Position numbers and translations under genes: made by a program | NCBI GenBank assembly: GCA_951394045.1 | Contig: OX595995.1 | Location: forward strand, 2,227,237-2,291,236 | Source: Nitzschia sp. DOCU1 | Lineage: Eukaryota > Bacillariophyta > Bacillariophyceae > Bacillariales > Bacillariaceae | DNA: 64,000 nucleotides | Direction: 5' to 3' | Notes under the pieces: generated by a model | The model's database searches: none | The model's input: the letters and a program-made list of their open reading frames with translations, nothing else | Told to the model about the DNA's origin: nothing | Shown here: positions 33,996-42,500 of the stretch, in pieces | Position numbering within the stretch: the first letter of the stretch is position 1 | Layout: each line of letters opens with the position of its first letter

Positions 33996-34499
33996 TCAAA
34001 TCACTGTTCGCAGGTCTTGGGGGCAGACACCATCAGGAGTGTCCTTAAAATGATTCTCAAGAGCCCTGGCCCCAAAACAAACTTTGCCACAAGTGGGGCA
34101 AGCAAAGACATCCATGGGGTACACGAACAAGCAGCTGGTTGTTGAGTATTTGTTACTCCTATGAGGCCATCTGATGGGCACTCTTGCATGAGCAAGAATG
34201 CCTGTATCCGATAGCCTTTCCCTCCGGTTGTGGCCAATATTAGAGAGGTGCTGTTGAGTAGCTAATGCACTCTCAGAAAGTTCAACAGGCTCAGGCTGAA
34301 GGACAAGCAAGACTTGTTGTTGTGGAGGCTCCAGTGGGCCAGCAGGCGGGCGGGCGTCGTCATGCCCGCCCCCATCTCGTGAGCAGGCACTGCCACAACT
34401 GGCTGCACAGCAGGGGGAGGCTGATTGACGGGCAGGCAGGCGGGCGGGGATGCCGGCCAGCCCATCTTGGCCCACATTTGTAGCAACAGCAGCCTCCAC
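33996..34499 (-). CDS. Hypothetical protein with a C2HC-type finger at its end
   Basis: A minus-strand frame of up to 167 codons without a clear ATG. The N-terminal part is Ala/Pro/Gln-rich and low in complexity. The C-terminus reads YPMDVFACPTCGKVCFGARA, then LENHFKDTPDGVC, a Cys-x2-Cys...His...Cys pattern like one zinc finger. It could be the last exon of a zinc-finger gene. The lack of a start and its position among repeats keep confidence low. Confidence 0.35.
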   Translation of the reverse strand: MEAAVATNVGQDGLAGIPARLPARQSASPCCAASCGSACSRDGGGHDDARPPAGPLEPPQQQVLLVLQPEPVELSESALATQQHLSNIGHNRRERLSDTGILAHARVPIRWPHRSNKYSTTSCLFVYPMDVFACPTCGKVCFGARALENHFKDTPDGVCPQDLRTVI

Positions 34500-34976
34500 C
34501 TGTGCAACAGCCTACCGTCTGTGCAGAAAGGATGCCACTGGTAGGCTTACAGCAAAGCAGCTGGAGCATGTGGGGGTATTGGATGGCAGAAGGAGACTAC
34601 TATATAGTGAAGAACACAAGACATGGTTCCTCTTTCGACAGGAAGGTGGCTGCATGCCATCCAAGATGGCACAAAGGTATCAATAATAGGTGGAGGCTTC
34701 AGTAGAAAATTCCCCAAACCATCCAAGCATATACATAGGTAGGTGTGCCTTCCTTCCATCCCCACCACCCGGGCTCCGTTGGGCCTCTGCAACACAAATT
34801 GCTTGAAGCCCAATCAGGCTTCAGTACAATGAATCTTCCTGGACATTCACTAGGATGTCAAAAATGTCAAGAGGAGTTTGTGTCTCCTGCCTGGAAATCA
34901 CTAGACCCACTGTTCAACACCCCCCTCACACTCCCATTCACTTTGAAATGATACTTATCCACAGGATTCCATCTCA

Positions 34977-35477
34977 TCAGTGCCAAATCCTCTTCAATTC
35001 TATCCTTTTGGTAGTGTGGCCACACAACCACAAGTGTTGGACTATGCTTTTATACCCACTCTTCCTTCGGAGCTGGGAACAGGCAATCTCATTAGAAACA
35101 TATGAAATGATCCTTTTGTCATTGTCACTTCTGTAGTTCTTTGACAATTCGGCATTGATCTTTCCAAAGAAATTGTGGCAAAAACAACACATCAGATATT
35201 TTTCCCCATCTTTCCTCCCAACATCTAGTGTCTGTAGGGTCCTGCCTCCCAACATGTGTCTGTAGGGTCCTGCCTCGGTAAGGCTTGCCTGGCTGATTGT
35301 CCCCTGGCTCGGCCACATCATTTTCCATTTCCCGGTTTCCACCATCCTCGGATCTAAGGTTACCCCGTCTTCAGACTCGGTCCACTCCGCCACCTCCTGT
35401 GACCCAACCGGCTCGGAAATAGTTTCCTTGCCAACACTTTCCTCCAAACCAGGTTGCACTTCCACCGTCTTGGTCAC
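34977..35477 (-). pseudogene. Fragment with a Cys/His zinc-binding segment, dispersed family
   Basis: A minus-strand frame of 166 codons: an acidic N-terminal part, then LTEAGPYRHMLGGRTLQTLD, KYLMCCFCHNFFGKIN and IVQHLWLCGHTTKR, a CxxC...H...C-x-H arrangement. The same DNA recurs, more decayed, at about 48640-48950 (minus ORF with RRLQTLDFGQKRGG). It is therefore a repeated family rather than a single gene. It may be a BED-like finger of a DNA transposon, which is inference only. Confidence 0.4.
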
Positions 35478-36133
35478 CTCCTCCTCAGTCTTAGGGGTTT
35501 CTATGTTGAAGGAAGGTTTTCAAAGGTGCTTCAGTTCTGATTCAGAAAATATGTCTACCCAGACATTCTTGGAAACTCTAGAGTTTAATCATTTGGTGGA
35601 TGAGGAAATGGTGGGTTGGCTGCTTTACTCTCTTGCTGGCCTTCCCCATTTGAAAACACTTTGTGTCAAGTTCCCAGGGATCATGAGCTTTTGGGAAATA
35701 GTGGGTGTGTTGGAAGACCCAAAGTGTGAATGCTGAATGGTCGTGATCAATGGAAAAAGTGCGCCATCATGAAGAGTATTGATGCTAACAGAGTGTTTAT
35801 TCTAATACGCTCCACAAAGATATCGACATATTGGAACCTGGAGGCTGATTCTTCCAGACCTAGTTTTTCCCAATTGAGTACCCTAGCTATGAGCTTTGTT
35901 TGAAGCTTATCATTCATGACCGGTTCCTGGTATGAAGCATCAAGAAGTTGTTGGGAGTAGGATAGAATTGTTGCAAGCTAACCTTAGATTGTCTGGAATT
36001 GCTTTTCAACCTTTCAGGAATTTCATAAGCCGGTAGGGAAGGCATTTATTTAGGAACTTTGTTGTTTCAGGGTAATTGTTGTTTTGGACCTGACCAAAGC
36101 CAAAGGTTGCTCTTTTGGCAATCACCTCAGATT
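35478..36133. other. Intergenic DNA with a short leucine-rich open stretch
   Basis: A plus frame to 35736 reads WLLYSLAGLPHLKTLCVKF, which could be a leucine-rich-repeat remnant. The remainder to 36133 has no supported gene. Confidence 0.3.
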
Positions 36134-36344
36134 TTAATCAACTGTGGCCAAAGTCGATTGCACCCACTGCGTTGTGGCGGGGATCCGTGGCCCAGGGCCG
36201 GCAAAAATTTGACTAACTGAACGAAGAGCATCCTCAACTAGTGATGGTCCCATTGCGGTATTGGAGGGTCTTTGACTTGCTCCAAGGAAGGATTGAGTGC
36301 AAGGTTGAGGCAGAAGTTTTCCGATAGGGCCCAATGGGCGTATG
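36134..36344 (-). pseudogene. Open frame truncated by the large Ty3 element (left flank)
   Basis: A minus frame ending at TAA (36134-36136) reads FLGASQRPSNTAMGPSLVED and IFAGPGPRIPATTQWVQ. It looks coding up to the insertion site. The right flank (46735-47137) is also open on the minus strand. When the transposon is removed the two frames are out of step by one, so a further indel is needed to join them. Probably a relic gag or host gene. Confidence 0.35.
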
Positions 36345-36661
36345 CGTAATGGGCGGCCGGAGACGGTAGCCGAGTCCAAGTAGTCATTCAGGATAGCCCC
36401 CGGAGGGAGCGACGTCACACCACCGGAGGAGGTGCGGAGACTGCCAAGTGGCACGTCCCTGAACCCCAGAAGGAACGAGTGGCTAGAGCTCCTGACGGAA
36501 ACAGCATCCGAAACAATCTACCCAGTTATCAACCAGCAGTTGTTACGATAGCCCTTTCTAGTCCTGACGCCTAGCAACGAGTACTATACAGACCATGAAG
36601 ATTAACACAGGTAACTATTTCGATAGCCTAGCCGAGGATAGCGATCAGGGAGACACTTTAC
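36345..36661 (+). repeat. 5' LTR, containing the gag start codon
   Basis: 317 bp. The gag ATG lies at 36595-36597, so the last 67 bp of the LTR encode the first 22 residues of Gag. The boundaries are set by the polypurine tract at the 3' copy and by the target duplication. Confidence 0.9.
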
Positions 36662-39453
36662 GTGGTATCCCGCCGGCGGAATCGGATGCAGATACACCCC
36701 CGAAGCGTTACAAGTCGAACGGGGAGGTTGGAATCGCCTACGGAGGGCACCAGGACGCGTCGTTTGGCTTCGGGATTGGAGGAGTCGACGGGATGCGCTC
36801 GGCCTTCGCCATCGATCCAGTCATGGGAGGCGAGTTCGGCGGCCTAATCCACACCACGGGCACGGGAGGCAGTCGTAACGGAAATAACGCATTCACCATG
36901 GCCTATGGACGGTCCGGCAGAGCCTACGGAAAATCGGAAGAACCCGCTCGGGTGCAATACTACAAGGACGGAATGCCCGTCACTCGAGAGCTGAAGTGGG
37001 GGAAACTTCAAGCCAACGTACCGGTCATCGCGCCATACTCGGAAAGGCCCATCATCAAGAACCAGATCTTCGAGAAAGCGGTGACCGCCATCGAACGAGC
37101 CAACGCCTCATCGCACGACAAGGTAGACGCCCTCAACTCCATCTTCGAATCCCAATGCCCAGGAGCCCATGTCATGGCAGCCACCGCCATCGCGGATTTG
37201 CTACGCTTCGACAGCAACGCGTTTAGGTTCGCGAGGATCGAGGCCAGAGCCCAAAACGGCGCCGTGTTGGACCCCGAAGACCCGCAAAACGCCAACGACT
37301 TCCCGCCCAACTTCCGCGCAGCAGTCCAGTGGTTTCACATTACGCTCATCGTCCAACCCCGCCAGATTGGAGCCGTACCAGACCTCGGCATCGACCCGAC
37401 CCAGTTCCCCATCGAGGAACAAGCCTCCGTCTTCATCGTAGCACCCAAAATCAACGGGACGCTCCCTGGATTTTTCACCCCCGACATCATCATCGACCCA
37501 GCCCACCATCGCACGCTCGTGGCCGCCTACGCCCTCTCGAACCAACCGTTCACCCCCGCCAAACTCAGGAACAACTCCCCCAACGGCGTCCCGGAAGCGA
37601 GTGTCTTCGAGGATTGGCTCAACGGGATAAAGGCCCGCACGATGTACCAGGCGCTTGCTCAAGCCATCAAGGCGCAATACGTAGGCAAACTGGAAGGTCT
37701 ACTGTCGGTCGGCCAACGCCTACAACGCATTGGCCCACAGATCTACAACGCAGAGACAAAACAAAACGAATTCCAGAAGGTAAACGACATCTTCAAGCAA
37801 TACCAACAAATCATGCAGGAAATCGACCCGGCCAACCCGAGCCCAGACATCCCCGATCTGGCAAACCAGTTCATGCATTCGCTACCATACGACCTCCAGA
37901 AACGAGTCTACGAATTGGTCCCAGCGGGCGCCCCAGCCGGATTCGCCGACAATTTGCGCAGACTCCATGTTTTCAAACTCGCGTGCGAGAAAGAAGAGGG
38001 GAATCTATCGCAGCTAGTGCGAATCGTCAAGAACGTGGCACCAGCCAAACGGTACGCACATTCGAACTCGAACCTACAAGACGACAATGGAACACCAGGC
38101 AGGACATTCGCCACGATGAGACAACCGGACTTCACTAGCAGCCCATCGACCGCCATGCAAGGCCTCAAGCTAGCCCCCGCAGCACCATTCGCAGGCCACA
38201 ACGGACCTACGGACAACTACTTGATGGCACCGTACTGCCTCCAAATCGGGAATGAAGAAATGGCGATGACCCTCCCGGCAGACTTAGCCACAGAAGCCGA
38301 AAAAGGGAACAAATGGGCCGAGCACACAATCTTGCTCATGGCCACGATGAGCGCCGCAGAAACAGCATTAGCCGACGCGAGCGGCTCCAAATTTCCAAGA
38401 ACCTGCTGGGGATGCGACACGGCGGGACACACTTTCCGCGACTGCCCCCACAAAGCGGACAGGAAAGTCGCCGACAACTTCTTCAAGAACGTACGAGAGT
38501 GGAAACTAAAACGCCAGGCCAACTACAACGGAAGCCAACAATGGAGGTCAGGCAATGGAGCCCATCAAGCAGGATACATGACCACCCAAATCCACGACTA
38601 CATACAGAAGATCGCGGACCCAGCAACGACCCCGGAGCACCGAACCCAATACCTCCAGGCCCTGGCCAACAAGGTCATCCAAGAAAGCCCCAAGCCCCCG
38701 AAGCCAAGCAAAAGCGGCGCGCTACAGTTCACCTACTTCCTACCGAACAGCGAAATCGAAAGCGGCGAACAGGCATACCCGAAGAAAGCCACCAAGGGGA
38801 CGTCGTTCGCCATGATGGAGCATCAAGGCCCCAAGCTAACATTCGCCGTCAACGCGACCCTAGCATTCATTGCAGTCCCGGTCGGCCCAAGCCTAACAAA
38901 CGGCATCGAAATCAAAGGACTCTACGATACAGGCGGATGCTGCACGATGGGCTGGTACGACTACCACCACGCCATCTCCCAACGCCACCCCGAAATAGTC
39001 AAGGATTTCCACGAATTGGAGAAATACCGCTTCGAGCCCATCGCCATCGGCGGCATCGAGGACGGACAGGTGAAAATCACACACCTCGTGGAGTACTACC
39101 TGCCCTACGACGACGGAAACGGGAACCCCCACACGATGCTCATCGGCCTCGTCGACAAGCTACCGTTGAACACCATCTTCGGCCTACCTTTCATCATCAA
39201 AGCCGAAATGAAGGCAGACTTCAATGAAATGCTAGTCTACTCAAGGGTCTTGGACGACGAATTCAAGATCACAATGGAACGACCCACCCTAATCCCGGTA
39301 GAAGAGCTCGACCACATGGGACACTTGAAGAACAAGACGTACACGAACATCAAGACCGACTACTCCTCTCACGACCTCTCATCGAAGGCGTACGCGATCG
39401 TCGGAGACATCGACGGACACGACCCCCAAGAAATCGGAAACTTCGCCGTATGA
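36595..39453 (+). CDS. Gag and aspartic protease of the Ty3 element
   Basis: 952 codons from ATG 36595 (ACAGACCATGA). The N-terminal 110 residues are Gly-rich (GFGIGGVDGMRS). The central part has helical capsid-like sequence (VYELVPAGAPAGFADNLRRL, residues about 440-460). A zinc knuckle, CWGCDTAGHTFRDCP, lies at about 603. The C-terminal part is the protease with active site GLYDTGGCC (about 777) and the flap/closing strand LNTIFGLPFIIKAEM (about 860). Gag builds the particle and the protease cleaves the polyprotein. The start codon lies in the LTR and the frame runs across the primer-binding region. The frame ends with TGA 39451-39453 and pol follows in the same frame. Confidence 0.9.
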   Translation: MKINTGNYFDSLAEDSDQGDTLRGIPPAESDADTPPKRYKSNGEVGIAYGGHQDASFGFGIGGVDGMRSAFAIDPVMGGEFGGLIHTTGTGGSRNGNNAFTMAYGRSGRAYGKSEEPARVQYYKDGMPVTRELKWGKLQANVPVIAPYSERPIIKNQIFEKAVTAIERANASSHDKVDALNSIFESQCPGAHVMAATAIADLLRFDSNAFRFARIEARAQNGAVLDPEDPQNANDFPPNFRAAVQWFHITLIVQPRQIGAVPDLGIDPTQFPIEEQASVFIVAPKINGTLPGFFTPDIIIDPAHHRTLVAAYALSNQPFTPAKLRNNSPNGVPEASVFEDWLNGIKARTMYQALAQAIKAQYVGKLEGLLSVGQRLQRIGPQIYNAETKQNEFQKVNDIFKQYQQIMQEIDPANPSPDIPDLANQFMHSLPYDLQKRVYELVPAGAPAGFADNLRRLHVFKLACEKEEGNLSQLVRIVKNVAPAKRYAHSNSNLQDDNGTPGRTFATMRQPDFTSSPSTAMQGLKLAPAAPFAGHNGPTDNYLMAPYCLQIGNEEMAMTLPADLATEAEKGNKWAEHTILLMATMSAAETALADASGSKFPRTCWGCDTAGHTFRDCPHKADRKVADNFFKNVREWKLKRQANYNGSQQWRSGNGAHQAGYMTTQIHDYIQKIADPATTPEHRTQYLQALANKVIQESPKPPKPSKSGALQFTYFLPNSEIESGEQAYPKKATKGTSFAMMEHQGPKLTFAVNATLAFIAVPVGPSLTNGIEIKGLYDTGGCCTMGWYDYHHAISQRHPEIVKDFHELEKYRFEPIAIGGIEDGQVKITHLVEYYLPYDDGNGNPHTMLIGLVDKLPLNTIFGLPFIIKAEMKADFNEMLVYSRVLDDEFKITMERPTLIPVEELDHMGHLKNKTYTNIKTDYSSHDLSSKAYAIVGDIDGHDPQEIGNFAV
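36662..36680 (+). other. Probable primer-binding site within gag
   Basis: TGGTATCCCGCC begins at 36663, one base after the LTR. TGG at this position is usual for pairing with a tRNA CCA end, but which tRNA is unknown. It encodes part of RGIPPAES. Confidence 0.55.
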
Positions 39454-39462
39454 GAAATACGG
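39446..39462 (+). promoter_or_regulatory. Gag-pol junction: in-frame TGA inside a small hairpin
   Basis: CCGTAT and ATACGG flank GAGAA, and the TGA stop (39451-39453) straddles the stem-loop border. After the stop the same frame is open through 39454-39555 into pol. This fits stop-codon readthrough. Reinitiation at ATG 39556 is the alternative. Confidence 0.5.
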
Positions 39463-39555
39463 GGGACGACCCAAAAAGTACCTCTTGCAGCTTTAACTAC
39501 TTTAAGCCCGCAATTAGAGCGAATAGGATCGACCCCCCGAATTAGACAACTGGTC

Positions 39556-42500
39556 ATGACATCCGAGGACTACAAGATCTTCGCAGCGTCCGCAGCCACA
39601 GAAGAAGAGGAAAGACGGGCCAAACTAGGCATCATGGAAGACGGAACCAAGGCAGTCAAAGTCCCGAAAAGGGTGTGGCGCCCACAGGTCAAGAACACAT
39701 ATGAAGAACCCGCGTTTGAAGACCTCGCAGCCTCGATGGACTGGCTATTCGAAGACAACGGAAAAGTGGTAGCAAAGCACAAAGCCGGCCCACCACCACG
39801 CGAAGACGTCATAATCTTCGACCCCACAGAACACCAAGAACAACTCGACAAAAGCATCCAATGGAGGGATTGCCCCAGCGACATGCACGGCCCCATCGAG
39901 GCTATCATAAAAGAATTTTGGGATGTATTCGATACCAACGGAATGCAGCGGCACATCCTAGGCTACGAGTTCAACGTCGACACCGCCACAACGCAACCGG
40001 TATGCTGCAGGCAACCAAGATACGGGCCACATGAATCGTTCCAAATCACCAAGCTGGCAAAAGCATTAGAAGACAAGGGCTTAATTGAAGACGACGAAGG
40101 ACCATGGGGAGCCATGGTGGTCTTAGCCTCGAAACCAAACCAAGGCCACGTACACTGGTCAGAATACATCTTCCGACTCTGCGTATCATACCGCAACCTG
40201 AACCAAATCACAAGACCGTTCAACTGCTTCATCTTAAGATGCGACGACGCCGTGGAAAGCATTGGCGATTCCAATTGCTTCCTCACGCTCGACTTGGACG
40301 CAGGCTATTGGCAAGTCAAGGTACACGACGAGGCAAAAGAGAAACTGGCGTTCTTCGTCCCAGAAGGAAAGAAACACTGGCGGGTCATGCCAATGGGAAT
40401 TCTGAATGCGCACGCATTCTTCGTCGCGATGTCAACAGATTTCAAACGAGAATGGACCGAACGATTTCGATCCGACCCAGCGAGAGCCATAGAGGCACTA
40501 CTGACGACGATGGATAAGTACAAATCGCTCGTCAAAGCCCAAGGCATGGAAGAGAAGATGGCAGAAATCAAGGCAACCATAGGAAAGGCAGCCCACGAAG
40601 GCAACCCGGACAGCAAGGTCATCGTTGACGACGTGATGGTGCACGACAACAACCCCATCACGCTGTTAGCATACTTCGTGAGCATGCTTGAAATCTACAA
40701 GAAGTACCGAGTCACCATCAACCTGAGGAAGACGCGGTTTTTCCCGAGCCGAGCCGAATTCGTCGGAATAGACGTACTACCAGGAGGGAACTCCCCTGCC
40801 AAGTCCAAGTACGATACGATCCACCGAATGCCGCTCCCCAAGACCTTCTCAGACATCCGCATGGTCATCGGATGCATCGGTTTTTATTCAAGTTGGATTC
40901 CACACTACGAGATGGAAGTGGCACCGTTCAGAGAACTCATCAAACAAGAACCAATCACGAACGCGGACCCCGAGGCATCCGAGAAGGTATTACAAGGATT
41001 ATGGACGGCAGAGCACACGGCTAAGTTCGAGGACCTAAAGCAGGCAATCATCAAAGGGCCGGTACTACAACGAGCAGATTCCAAACGAAGATTCTTCGCC
41101 AAGACGGATTGGTCCAAGATAGGGATGGGCGCAGTCTTGTGCCAAGCCGAAATCAGCGAAGAGGCCGAAGAAGCACTGCTGAAGGAAATCGAGGGAGAAA
41201 AGTGCGAATTCGACAAGACACTAGGAGGGCTACGACTACGCCCGATAGACTTCATCTCAAGGACCTGCAAAGGGACTGAGTGCAATTACCATTCCTACGT
41301 CGGCGAGGCAGCATGCGGACGATGGGCGTTCCAGAAGTTTCGCAAGTGGCTGCAAGGCGCGGAATTCACTTGGATCACGGACTGCAGTGGACTCACAAAA
41401 TTCTTCGAGGCCGACGCAGACATAACGAGCACCACGCAGCGATGGCGACTCGAGCTGCTTCGGTACAACTTCACCATCGTACATCGGCCAGGACGAATGC
41501 TCATAGAATGCGACCTACTATCAAGATACGAGTCGGTGGTAGCAGACTGGAGAGAAACGACGGAACAAACGACGGAACAGCCGATGCTGGCAGCGTTTTG
41601 GCGAGCCACGAAGACATCGTCCCCTCCGCCATTCGTCAACAACAACCCTACAGTCGTAGGCCCACACACGACACTGCGAACGGCATTAGCGACGGCGGAG
41701 GACAAGGCAAGGGCAACATGGATCATCGGAGCAGGATTGCAAATGGCTACGGCAGCTATGGAAAGACTGGGCCACGAGGCCATGGTCACATTGAAGACGG
41801 ACGAAGATAAGTATTGGAATGACAAGACAGACTGCCCAAACGTCAAGGAAGCAGCCAGGCGGACAGCCAACAACAAAACATCACCACCAGTCGAATGGCT
41901 GTTTGTCGCGCGAGCGGACGACATCAAGTCCGACGGACAACATCAGGCTTTAGAAAGAATCATCGACGCGGCAGCGGCCAACGGACTAAGGGCAGCCACG
42001 ATGGTTTGGTCCAAGACAAGCGCCAACAAAGGAAACCGCAGCCGATGGAAAAAGACACTAGAAGGAAAGGGACTCACCGTCACCACATTCGAACTTAGAG
42101 GGGAGGCTTGTGGAGCCCCCATGGAATCACAGCACTACGGCATCCTAGCAACTACGGAGTCGACAGCCGGACTCTTGGAAGCCACCATAAAACAACAACC
42201 GGCCGAGGAGGAAAGGAGACTGGAGGACGTTCTGGATCTCCCCAACGACAGCTACAGCGACTACGTCAACGTCGCACCCATCCAATCGAAGGCACCGGGA
42301 GCCAGGACGGTAGACGTTTCGTCCGACGGGTCCCCAACCACAAGGACCTTGTTCACAAGGGAGGACAGAGCACCGAACCTATCAAAAGAAACGGAGATCA
42401 TCGGAAGAGGCGAATTCCTGGTGGAAACCCAAGACGCGTGGGTACCAACAAGAGTCCGAGCAATCCGACCCTGGGAAACTCTACAACTTGCAGGCATGAG

